The translations under genes were made by a program, and so were the position numbers. DNA of 64,000 nt, taken from the NCBI RefSeq assembly GCF_037038585.1, contig NC_092525.1:27058367-27122366 (forward strand). Reading direction: 5' to 3'. The DNA is from Patagioenas fasciata (taxonomy: Eukaryota; Chordata; Aves; Columbiformes; Columbidae). Shown here piece by piece: positions 55,401 through 64,000 of the stretch (position 1 is its first letter; each line of letters begins with the position of its first letter). The notes beneath the pieces were generated by a model. The model made no database searches. It was not told the DNA's origin and saw only the letters and a list, made by a program, of their open reading frames with translations.

Positions 55401-58400
55401 AGTGTTGATTAATTGTTCTGGCATACTTTAAAGTAAAATGAAGGGAACTGAATTGCAAAGGAAAAAATGATAGAAGGATGTGCATTCAGTATTGCTGTTA
55501 GCAGTGTTTGCTCACGGAGAGTTTCTCTTTGGTCTGTATGCATCCGAAGGAAGACTATGTGAATTCAGAGTATGCATCTCAATATCTGTGGCTGGGATGC
55601 AGCTACAGTAATATCCCGTTCAGTTCATGTTAATGGTTGTTAAACGTGAAAGAGGCAGATTTTGCTTGTTTGTTGTAGACCTTTTAGGCCTTTGCTTTAG
55701 ACTCTGCCCCCCTTAACCATCTAGGAATTGCAGCTTATTAGAGTTTGCATATAAGAATCACCTTATTAACTTTCTTTACTACATTGCTTTTGGAGTTTTT
55801 TTTTCTGTTCCGAGATAGAGAAATAAATTTTTAGCAATAAGCAAAATCAACATTTAACAAAGAACATTATACTTAGCAACATAAAATTTCTCCTTTCAGT
55901 ATTTAATGGCTTGTATCTGTAATATCCAGCCATGATCAGGGCACACATAGTACCTTTGTAATTATTACTTGTTAATGAGAAGTGGCTCTAAAATTTTAAT
56001 AATAGATGAGATAACTTGCTTCATTCTTTAGTTTTTTGCTGTACAATTGAAAGAGAACACACCAGTTGAATTCATGTTTTATATAGTTCAGAAGAATGAA
56101 CAAAAAGGTTATAGTATCATAGCCCTGTCCCATGTCTTCATCCTGCAGTCTACGTCAGAAAGGTGCTGGTACATATTGAGGGTATATAATCAGGTTTTTG
56201 CCTAGGAATAGAGTTTTTTGTATGTACTTCTATTGCCAAATTAGCAGCTTTTAACCATTGTTTTCCTCTGCTTTTAATTCAGCCTGAGGAAGATGTGGGC
56301 CATGTCCACTACGATGCTGAGATCATCCTTACAAAACAGACATATTTGGAGATCCTCAGGTTTCTCAATGAGGAAACTTGGCAGTCAGGTGCTGTGGATG
56401 ATGCACTTAGTGATATTTTGATCAGATTTAAGCATCATGATTATAAAGCTTGGCACTGGAAATTTGAAGACACTTTTGGAATTGATCTATATAATATGTT
56501 TCTGGTAAGAAAAGAAAGAACTTTTTTTGTGGTTTTTTAATTGCTGTTTTCTCCAGTTTCTTTGTGCAAGTCTAGTCAATGAATGTTACCATCTTAACTA
56601 CAAGTGTAAAGCAGTTCTTTCCATCATACAGTGAGTCACTTTTTGTTTCATGGCTGTGGAAGGTAGAGGTGATATATTCTATTGAAGTACGAATTCAAGT
56701 TTTTTTCCTGTGATCTTCTTTTCTTACTATAGCTTTGTAGATTTTTTCTGGTTTGCTTTCCTTCTTCTCTTCCTGTCTTTTATATCTGTTTTGTGTGACT
56801 CATTAGACTCTGATACTTTCTTGTCACTTAAACTGATGGCTCGTGCATTATACATTTTCCAGACTTGTCTCTTGTTCAAATATATGCTGAAGCTGTTGGC
56901 TTCTGCAGGAGCTGGAATATATTTATATTGAGACAAGTGTGTATTTGAAGTCTTACAGGTCAGAGATTTTTGTGAAATTTGTTGAAAAAAAATTGTAGTG
57001 TTGCAAAGGAGAGCATGAGTAGGAGAAAATGTCATATTCTCTAAAATGGAATTAAAATGTGTTCAGCTGAGGACCTCTAATAAGTCAAAGCTCTCTGAAT
57101 AAGGCTTTACAATTCATAATATGCTAACATTTGATGCTGACATGATCTTGAAAGTAGCCTTTCTAGTTTTGACGGGTCCATGGAAGCCAAATGACAAATG
57201 TGAGCTGTCAGTAGCATAACCTCGGATGGAAAGAGACTGTGAAGTGCTTCTCTGAAGTCCTGCTGCTGTTCCCCAATTGTAACTTTGTCTCTTAACCAAA
57301 CTGCCGGAGTTGGCCACTGCAGCTCATACCAGGCACATACTACACAATTACTGAATTACACCAATTCTATAATTTTAAAGTATGGTGGGTAATGTGATAA
57401 CTGTCATAAGGAAAAAATAACTAAATATCGCAAGAAGGAAATCAGCAACTGCAACACAAGGCTGTGATCACAATGACTCATAGTAATACTGTGAAAGTGG
57501 CCCGTGCTGCTGTGAAAGCAAGATAATATTCTCTCCACTGCAGTGTGTAAATGGTACTAGTAAAAACACACATTGGAAGTTTCTTCGTGTGTTCTGGCAG
57601 TAAGCTTGGAAAATTCCAAATCTGGATCACTTTTCTTTCCTGTTTTCTTTTTCAGATCCTCTTGTGCTTAGTGTGCATTGTAATTGTAATAGCTACGGAG
57701 CTCTGGACACGTATTCATTGGTTTGTTCAGCTTAAACGTGTCTTCTTAATAAGTTTTCTAATCAGTTTTGCGTGGAATTGGCTTTACTTATATAAGGTAA
57801 GTTGTTCTGAAACCTTAGTGGCTTTTAGGCTTAAAATTTTAGGATTATTGAAGGAGTTAAGGTTATTTAGTTCCTTTAGTTAGTTTATATAAAGCAATAA
57901 TTGACCGCAAAAATAAATAAAGTGTGTTTATTTTGCATGTTGACAGGTGTAATAGGCTTAAAGAACAAAAGAAACCCTGCCAGTTTTTCTCCTGCCACAG
58001 AATTCATAAAGCAGTAGAAACTCTGATTTCACTGTATGGGCAAGGGAAATGTGAACCCTGTCTAAAGCAGCCTGGTAGAAAAGTCTTATGAAAATATACT
58101 GTGGGAAGTTTTTTCTTTCTAAAATTCCCTGAGTAAAACTGCATTTAATGTGTGACAGACCAGAGATAAATGCTTCATTAATGGTGATAAAGTAGCTGAC
58201 TGTAGAATGGTATTTGTTTTAGTGAGGAGGAATTTATGCTAGTAGGTCATAGCCCAGCCACAAAATCTCAGTCCTTGCATCTCGTCATCAGAACTAAACC
58301 GCAGGGTGTCAGAGCTGGGTGGCTCTGGGCCGTGGCCGGGCTGCCCCGCGGGGACTGACACTGAGTCACTGAAGAGTTTTTCAACAGATGATTTGCCTTT

Positions 58401-61227
58401 GTTATCATAAGTTGCAAACCATAAGGCAAAATTATAATGAATACAGGTAGTTGCTAATGGGAATTATTTAAAAAATAAAAGACAATGTCCTGATGTTTTA
58501 GTTAGTAATTGCATGGCAGCCTTCTCTGGTTTTAATGTAGAAACATTTTAAGAAAACAAGATGTCAGGTTACTTTTGCCCTGACCTTGTATCTTTGAATA
58601 TTAAAGTTTGCTCCTTAGGTAATTTGAACTCCATTTGGAGAGTAACTTGGAGGTAGTCTTTATCCTTTCTTACAGTTACTTACAATTTAACTCTGTTAAA
58701 TTGTTTAGGTAGCAAACTTTTCTTAATACAGATTTACCCAGGTAATAATCCCAAACCCGTGAAGAGCAAACATTTTTAGCTCAGGTGCAGATCTGCGTGG
58801 ATGCAGGTGTTTTCTGCCCAGCACTGCCTTGTTCTATGTTTTCCAAGTAATTTTTATTCTCCTGTAGCTGGCCTTTGCGCAGCATCAAGCAGAAATTGCG
58901 AAAATGGGGCAGTTCGATAACATCTGTGCTGAGAAGCTGAACTGGAGGGAAAGTCTTTTTGGTAAATACTTGTTTTGTTATTTTGTAGTAGTATTAAAGA
59001 TTTCAAAATGCTCAGTAATAGTATCCAAGAACACTGTAATTTCTTCATGAATAGTAAATTGAATCTTCTTCAGCAATACATCTCCGTGACAGGATAAACT
59101 ACACTGCCAAGCTAATCTCAGATTTTTAAAAATACATCTCAGATGTTTAAAAATCATTCTCAGCTTTGAACCATATCTAGGAGAGTTCTCTTCCATCTAT
59201 CATTGAAATGCTGCTTTCTGTACTACTGCTGTGTCATAAAATACATGTTTTAAAAGTAGTAAAAACACATCTCTGCTTTGGTTACAGAATGGTTCAGAAG
59301 TCAGTGGACATTTCAGGATGATCCCTGTCAGAAGTACTATGAGACACTACTAGTAAACCCTGTCTTGCTGGTTCCACCCACGAAGGTATACACTGAGCCT
59401 CAAGAGACTCTTTGTGTTTATGTTTGTGATCGGTGACAACACTGCGTTTGTATTTGTATTTTCTAGGCATTGGCAATTACTTTCACCAGCTTTGTAACTG
59501 AGCCTTTGAAGCACATAGGACAAGGTATTGGTGAATTCATCAAAGCACTTATGAAGGAGATACCGCTTATTCTGCAGATTCCGGTGCTAATTATGATGGC
59601 TCTGGCTGTCCTGGTCTGTATACATTTATCTTACATTAAAAAGCTCAGTTTCATTTTTTATATATTAAACCTATCTCTATTTAAGTATTATTATCTATTA
59701 TATTATTTATTTCTTATTTGTACTACTGAACAGATATCTTAGTATGGATTAAATCATTTCTACAAAGGATTTTTTTCTTAACAAAATGTTTATAGTACAG
59801 TTCATTTAGCAATTAAAATAGATACGTTTGCATTTAAGCCACATCCGTCCCTACTCCCCAAGTGGGATAAAATAGTATGAAACTGCGTAGAAGTTGAGAC
59901 TCTGTGACAGTTTATTGCAGCTTTGTTCCCGATGCATTAATTGGCATTTTGTACATGAAAAGCATTGAGTTGGAGCCTTCAGCATGTTTATTGTAGCACC
60001 AAAGGAACTAAAGCCTGGCAGTTCCTGCGCTGTGGTCAGACTGCAGAAACCTTGAATTTTACTGTAGCTGTTCTGATCACCTGAGCTTTTCTTTCAGTGT
60101 TTTTCAGATAAGTGACTTGGAATTCCCTGTGAAAACTGCAGGCTGCAAATAATTGGTATTTTGTGTTTGTTTTTTCACCGCTACCCCAGGCTTTCTGCTA
60201 TGGTGCAGGATCATCAGTGTCTGTGTTAAGATACTTAACTTTTCAGAAGAAAAGTCTTCCTCCTCCACCTGCCAGTCAACAGGAGAGAACAGACTTTGGG
60301 CAGTATGCTGGGAGCACCCCTGATGGCTGTTATTCGCAGAAGCTCCCTTACACTTACGGAGGACCTTACGACAGAGGAGATGCTCCTGTGAGACCGGGAA
60401 GCGGCAGCAGAAGTCCTGACGTCGTGCACACAGGCGACAAGCCAGACACGCAAGTAGAAGAGCCTCACAAACCAGAGCCTGGTGTATGTTAGTCCTGGTG
60501 CTCTTTTTGCTGGGATTAAATTTAATAGCTTTCAGTGTTTTCTGCTAGAATACATTTAAACAACAATCTTAAGCCAAATCTTGGGGAGGAGTTAAGGAAG
60601 TAAATATTCCCCTATGGAACAGTTCTGTAGAGGTATCTTTGGCATGTTTTGTTCTGGAAAAATACTCTGCAATGGCTAACTGTGGCGGGAAACTATTGAA
60701 TTAAAACTCTGCTTTTACAGTAAAGACGTAAATAACTTCAATGCTTATGTCAGTCTGGGCAATAATAATTACCCACAAAGGCGGGGGGGGAAAGCAGCAC
60801 TGACTTTTCTGTAAACTATAGAAAATTAAAAACAGATTTATACTTTGGATTGTGCTTAGTTACGTGTTTTCTCAGGAGAAAAAGATGATACTAGTTGTGC
60901 TCTGGGGGAGTTCTGCCCCTTGAGCTGAGATGCACCTGAAGCTAATAGATGCCATCACTTTGGATTGCTCAATTAATAGCTTATTATTAATTTTTACAGA
61001 ATAGATTGCACACTGAGTCTGAAGTCTGTAGAGTAGAAAGTATCACAGCTGAAAACCTTACTGAAGAACATGCACTTGAGCAGCAGAAACAGGAGACAGG
61101 CAAAGCAGAGCGAGAGACTGGAGAAAATTGTAATCCTAATAAAAACCTAGAAGGGAAACGTTCTGCAATGGAACCATGTGAAGAGAAGAAAAAGAGCGGC
61201 TCACATGACTCACAGGAAGGAGACTAA
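52327..61227 (+). CDS. CLCC1: CLCC1, complete coding region, 10 coding exons, 519 residues
   Basis: Chloride channel CLIC-like 1, an endoplasmic reticulum membrane protein described as an anion channel. Exons: 52327-52458, 54223-54318, 55220-55327, 56283-56504, 57656-57796, 58868-58961, 59288-59385, 59467-59613, 60190-60483, 61000-61227. All joins keep phase, stop TAA. Visible features: signal peptide 1-18 ([15 protein letters not shown]), the acidic [20 protein letters not shown] motif after it, luminal [14 protein letters not shown], three hydrophobic segments (about 187-206, 213-232 and 328-350), the conserved [20 protein letters not shown] before the third, and a polar C-terminal tail of about 170 residues. 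The tail is shorter and less conserved than the human protein (551 residues by memory). The ATG has A at -3. WDR47 upstream and GPSM2 converging downstream match mammalian order. Confidence 0.95.
54223..54318 (+). CDS. CLCC1: CLCC1 coding exon 2
   Basis: 96 bp encoding [20 protein letters not shown] and [11 protein letters not shown]. Acceptor AATTTTAG; donor GTTTGT is weak. Phase 0 at both ends, so skipping would stay in frame. Confidence 0.87.
55220..55327 (+). CDS. CLCC1: CLCC1 coding exon 3
   Basis: Encodes [20 protein letters not shown] and [16 protein letters not shown], the conserved luminal helix. Acceptor CATTGCAG, donor GTAAGT; phase 0. Confidence 0.94.
56283..56504 (+). CDS. CLCC1: CLCC1 coding exon 4
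   Basis: Encodes [20 protein letters not shown] through [20 protein letters not shown] to [12 protein letters not shown], the luminal domain just before the first membrane segment. Acceptor TAATTCAG, donor GTAAGA; phase 0. Confidence 0.95.
57656..57796 (+). CDS. CLCC1: CLCC1 coding exon 5 (two membrane segments)
   Basis: Encodes [18 protein letters not shown] and [19 protein letters not shown], two hydrophobic helices split by a short basic loop. Acceptor TTTTTCAG, donor GTAAGT; phase 0. Confidence 0.95.
58868..58961 (+). CDS. CLCC1: CLCC1 coding exon 6
   Basis: Encodes [20 protein letters not shown] and [11 protein letters not shown]. Acceptor CCTGTAG, donor GTAAAT; ends one base into a Glu codon. 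Confidence 0.94.
59288..59385 (+). CDS. CLCC1: CLCC1 coding exon 7
   Basis: Encodes [20 protein letters not shown] and [12 protein letters not shown]. Acceptor GGTTACAG, donor GTATAC; phase 0 exit. The following intron is only 81 bp. Confidence 0.95.
59467..59613 (+). CDS. CLCC1: CLCC1 coding exon 8 (third membrane segment)
   Basis: Encodes [20 protein letters not shown] then [12 protein letters not shown], the start of the third hydrophobic helix. Acceptor TTTCTAG; donor GTCTGT is weak. Confidence 0.94.
60190..60483 (+). CDS. CLCC1: CLCC1 coding exon 9
   Basis: Encodes [20 protein letters not shown], completing the third membrane helix, then a Pro/Gly/Ser/Tyr-rich cytoplasmic region. The donor is set at 60484 (GGT|GTATGT) because only that GT keeps phase; an overlapping GT lies two bases upstream. 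Confidence 0.9.
61000..61227 (+). CDS. CLCC1: CLCC1 terminal coding exon 10
   Basis: Encodes a very polar Glu/Lys/Gln-rich tail ([20 protein letters not shown] to [12 protein letters not shown]), TAA at 61225-61227. Acceptor TTTTTACAG. A GTAAGT lies 20 bases after the stop and could be a 3' UTR donor. Confidence 0.88.
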   Translation, partial: NRLHTESEVCRVESITAENLTEEHALEQQKQETGKAERETGENCNPNKNLEGKRSAMEPCEEKKKSGSHDSQEGD

Positions 61228-62115
61228 GGAAGCCCCAGGCTCTGCCGTAAGTTTTGTTTAATCTTTAATTGTCACATACTTGCTACTTCTGCTCTAGTTC
61301 TCAAATGTACAACAGAGGACGTGAGTAGGGAACTCATCTTTGGTCAGAGCATTAGCATGTGTAGCTGTCACGTAGGGTTTTAAGAACTGAGAGCCTGAGT
61401 ATATTTACTGTTTCTGGAATCTGAAATGTGTTAAAATAATACAACCTCAATTGGCCAAAGAAACAGGCTTGTGGGTGTTGCTGCATGTTTGAAATAGGTA
61501 AGTTTTGAGTAAAACTACATACCCTGTGGTGGGAAAGCACTGAAACTCTGTGATTTTGCAACACAGGCCTAACCAGGTAACTGTTAAACAGCCTGAAGAA
61601 AGTTGCTGATGTAATTCACTTAAGACTAACTGTGCCTCAGCTTGAAGTCTCAGGACTGTCTTTGTTTTATATTCTTTAAAATCAGTCTTAAGTAAGTAGA
61701 ATTGCTGCTTGTTGGCTCAGTTCTAGGACAGCTTAATTATTTTCTTCTAGTTTAATAATTTGCAGAGGAGTGAGAAGCTGATGTATCAGTTAATTTTTTA
61801 GGGTGATTCAAAGCTGAATATGGAATGGGAAGCACTGAGTACTGAAGATCAGCAGGGTAAGCCAGTGCTAACACATGGGTTTGGAAGAAAATGTTGTCAT
61901 TTCTCCTTAAAAGCAGAAAGAGGACAGTTTCAGTAGAAATCATTTTTCAGTGCTAAAAAGCTGCAAGAAAATGGAAAACATTCGCTGTAATACAGGAAAC
62001 ATTTAACTAAACAAACATTACCAAAAAATCAGCATGTTTTGAAAAGACTATATTAAACAGAATTTACACTAGGGTATGATTTTTTTTTAAATAAAAATTA
62101 TTGCAGAGACAAAGC
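61228..62115 (+). other. CLCC1: CLCC1 3' UTR
   Basis: About 0.9 kb from the stop to just after AATAAA at 62090-62095, the first such hexamer downstream. It ends within tens of bases of the converging GPSM2 3' end. Confidence 0.7.
62090..62095 (+). terminator. CLCC1: CLCC1 poly(A) signal AATAAA
   Basis: AATAAA preceded by a T run. It is the only AATAAA between the stop and the opposing gene; a weaker ATTAAA lies near 62053. Confidence 0.65.
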
Positions 62116-62139
62116 TTGAAGAAAGACAGACTAAATACT

Positions 62140-62579
62140 GAAGCTGTTTCTCAAATTGTTTTTATTTTTTAAAAAAAGTATAAATGAAATCCAGACCTTT
62201 TTCCAGGGAGGTACGCATCAGGAAAAAAAAAGTTCTTTAAAAAGAACATACAAATTTAAGTCTTGCACTAGATGGAGACAGTGGTAGAATCCACACATCA
62301 GCAATGAGAATACCCTGACAGGAAGAAAAATCCTATTAATGTTCATAGACTAGAGGCAGTTAAGAGGGAGATATGGTAATCGGTATCCCAGACACTGCTG
62401 AAAGCAGCTGGCAACCCATAACTGCTGGTCATGAGTGTGATGCTGCTGCTATTTATACAAAATACTATTAGAAAGGGGACAAAACTACTTATTGCAGTCT
62501 TCTGTAAAAAGGCATGTATGTTTTTCCAGCGAACAAAAATGACACCCAGGATGCTACTGTACAGTACGGGCCTGTTTCT
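62140..62579 (-). other. GPSM2: GPSM2 3' UTR
   Basis: About 430 bp from the stop to just past the only AATAAA on this strand (complement 62161-62166). AT-rich. Confidence 0.65.
62161..62166 (-). terminator. GPSM2: GPSM2 poly(A) signal AATAAA (- strand)
   Basis: TTTATT on the + strand, i.e. AATAAA on the - strand, about 415 bases after the stop. It lies 65 bp from the CLCC1 signal on the other strand. Confidence 0.65.
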
Positions 62580-62744
62580 TCAGCTCGTATTTGGTCCCTT
62601 TATAGTTGAGGGAAGTTGGACCCTTTGTTCATCCATTCTCTTGGCTTGGGATCGTAAAATCAGGCTGAAAAAATCCTCATCTGGTACAGTTGGTCCTTTT
62701 GCAGCTGATGGAGGAGCACATCTTTGATCATCCAGTCTGGAACC
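62580..62744 (-). CDS. GPSM2: GPSM2 terminal coding exon (last GoLoco motif)
   Basis: Reads GSRLDDQRCAPPSAAKGPTV then PDEDFFSLILRSQAKRMDEQ and a short tail ending NTS, stop TGA. The - strand acceptor is GTCTGCAG. Confidence 0.93.
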   Translation of the reverse strand, partial: GSRLDDQRCAPPSAAKGPTVPDEDFFSLILRSQAKRMDEQRVQLPSTIKGPNTS

Positions 62745-63933
62745 CTGCAGACAGACCAAGCGATAAAGCTGCATATTTACAGGAATATATAAAATAAGAG
62801 AACAATAGAAGCCAAAAATTACTAAAGCTTTTGTTTTCGGATGTAAAGCTATTGTAAGGATTTAATTTTTAAGTTTTGTTTCAAGTTAGTAAGTTAAGAA
62901 TGCAAGTGTAGCTAAAATGGTTCCCCCAAACCACCTGTCCACATGTATCTGAAAATAACCCCCAGAAGTTAGTTCCTGTTTGTATTGCAGAATGAGATTT
63001 TTAGTGTCCTTTGTCCAGAAGAATTTTAGCATTGGTATATGTGGTATCTGTAGTCTCATGCAACAGAAAATTTGTATTTTGAGATCCTTATCAACCCGTC
63101 AGGTAAAACACCAAGGTTTTAAAGTCTCTTTGCTATAAGTGCTCTGACTGACAGTCAGACACCTCCCTTGGGAGTTGTCATGAACTATTAAACTTAACAT
63201 AACTGGAATGATGATCGCTATCACCACTACAGCTTTGATACTGATTTCTTTCATTTGATCAGTTATGATTCCTGGTATATCATGTGTCTTCATAACAAGA
63301 CAGATCTAAGCACTGTTTCTTAAAATTATTTTGCATGCTCCCTTTAATGGCCTCGCTTGTTTTCCTTCACCTTTACAGCATTTGTTACTTTAAATGGTTA
63401 ACATGGCATAAATACCAAAATTCCACTTAGCTAGACACCAGATCATTTGGAGAAAAAACAAAATCCAAACAACAAAAAAGAAACTGAAAAAATAAAAAGC
63501 CACAACCCACACAGAAAACGAAACACCCTTGGGGGGGGGAAAAAAAAATCCTTTTTTTTTTTTGTTCTTTGTGTTCTTCCTTATCTGCCAAATCAATGTG
63601 TACGTTAAAACACACGATAAATTTAGTTGCTGACTTGACAAAACTAAGTAGCAAGATGCACAAAATCAAATCCCCAAAGACTCAGAATCTGAAGAATTTT
63701 TGTGAGAAAACTTACCTGGCATTTGATCAATGTATCAAAGAAGTCGTCATCCAGTTCCCTGTTGTTGGCTGCCATGAGGTGCCCCAGGACGGAGTGGCGG
63801 TTGTGCTGGTTGAGCCGAAGGCCGGGCAGGTGGCTCAGGCTGGCGCGCTGGTCGTCCAGCCGGCGGCTCTGGGAGCTGGCGAGGAGGTCGAGAAACTCAT
63901 CTGTGTGGGGGGAGACCACGGAAGTGGAGAAAG
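62580..63933 (-). CDS. GPSM2: GPSM2 (LGN), partial: last two coding exons with three GoLoco motifs
   Basis: G-protein signalling modulator 2, which links G-alpha-i to NuMA to orient the mitotic spindle. On the - strand, exons complement(63716-63933) and complement(62580-62744) join in phase 0 at KCQ|GSRLDD. Three GoLoco (G-alpha-i/o-GDP binding) motifs are visible: DEFLDLLASSQSRRLDDQR, DDFFDTLIKCQGSRLDDQR (across the junction) and DEDFFSLILRSQAKRMDEQR, each with the key terminal Gln-Arg. The N-terminal TPR repeats and the first GoLoco lie beyond the right edge. GPSM1 is the paralogous alternative, but the CLCC1 neighbourhood points to GPSM2. The tail after the last motif is only 13 residues (VQLPSTIKGPNTS). 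Confidence 0.94.
62745..63715 (-). other. GPSM2: GPSM2 last intron
   Basis: About 1 kb between the two coding exons, AT-rich. The 5' (right) part has an A/C-rich tract at 63431-63528 followed by a G run, an A run and a T run (63531-63562). No RNA gene or mobile element is seen. Confidence 0.7.
63716..63933 (-). CDS. GPSM2: GPSM2 penultimate coding exon (GoLoco motifs)
   Basis: Reads FSTSVVSPHTDEFLDLLASS then RRLDDQRASLSHLPGLRLNQ and HLMAANNRELDDDFFDTLIK. The acceptor on the - strand is CTGCCCAG after a CT-rich tract; donor is GTAAGT. It is GC-rich compared with the flanking introns. Confidence 0.95.
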
Positions 63934-64000
63934 CTGGGCAGGAGGAAGAAAACAAGTCAGCCCAGAAATAAGTTCGCTTCCATACTAAGTCTTGCATACA
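63934..64000 (-). other. GPSM2: GPSM2 intron, partial
   Basis: Pyrimidine-rich (on the - strand) intron end leading to the acceptor at 63934; continues past the window. Confidence 0.8.

Larger units (their letters stand above)
52459..60999 (+). other. CLCC1: CLCC1 introns: contents
   Basis: Introns over 300 bp: 52459-54222, 54319-55219, 55328-56282, 56505-57655, 57797-58867, 58962-59287, 59614-60189, 60484-60999. No mobile element or RNA gene is recognised. The 56505-57655 intron holds an unexplained antisense open frame at 57114-57317 (see findings). The rest is AT-rich unique-looking sequence. Confidence 0.65.

Overview
The window is vertebrate nuclear DNA: spliced genes with GT-AG introns, two CpG-island promoters and AATAAA poly(A) signals. 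A bird (or another archosaur or turtle) is the best guess. The introns are compact, there is a CR1 LINE 3' end in one WDR47 intron, there is a short retroviral-type solo LTR, and no Alu- or L1-like repeats are seen. The species cannot be fixed from the sequence alone.

Layout, left to right. (1) 1-19,265, + strand: the 3' two thirds of CAMSAP2, a microtubule minus-end binding protein. Ten coding exons (342-16302) run through the C-terminal CKK domain, followed by a long A-tract-rich 3' UTR. (2) 19,266-23,600: a gene desert with nothing recognised. (3) 23,600-50,860, + strand: complete WDR47, with a CpG-island promoter, a non-coding first exon, a 6.2 kb first intron holding a 315 bp solo LTR, and 14 coding exons for 920 residues (LisH, CTLH, WD40 propeller). 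(4) 51,060-62,115, + strand: complete CLCC1, an ER chloride channel-like membrane protein, 10 coding exons for 519 residues. (5) 62,140-64,000, - strand: the 3' end of GPSM2 (LGN), with its last two coding exons and three GoLoco motifs. CLCC1 and GPSM2 converge, and their poly(A) signals lie about 65 bp apart.

The exon boundaries were worked out by reading acceptor and donor sites and checking that codon phase is kept across every junction; all joins are in frame. Family assignment rests on my knowledge of the proteins, not on a search.

No unknown multi-gene system was found. The most interesting point is gene order. CAMSAP2 and WDR47, whose proteins are reported to act together on microtubule minus ends, are neighbours here in the same orientation, whereas in human they lie on opposite arms of chromosome 1. 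The microtubule and spindle gene GPSM2 is also close by. WDR47-CLCC1-GPSM2 is the same order as in mammals, so the CAMSAP2-WDR47 gap is a synteny breakpoint relative to human. Other leads are a 27-nt in-frame tandem acceptor in CAMSAP2, tandem donors in CLCC1, a solo LTR with an intact 6-bp target duplication, an unidentified antisense open frame in a CLCC1 intron, and recurring G/T-rich tracts.
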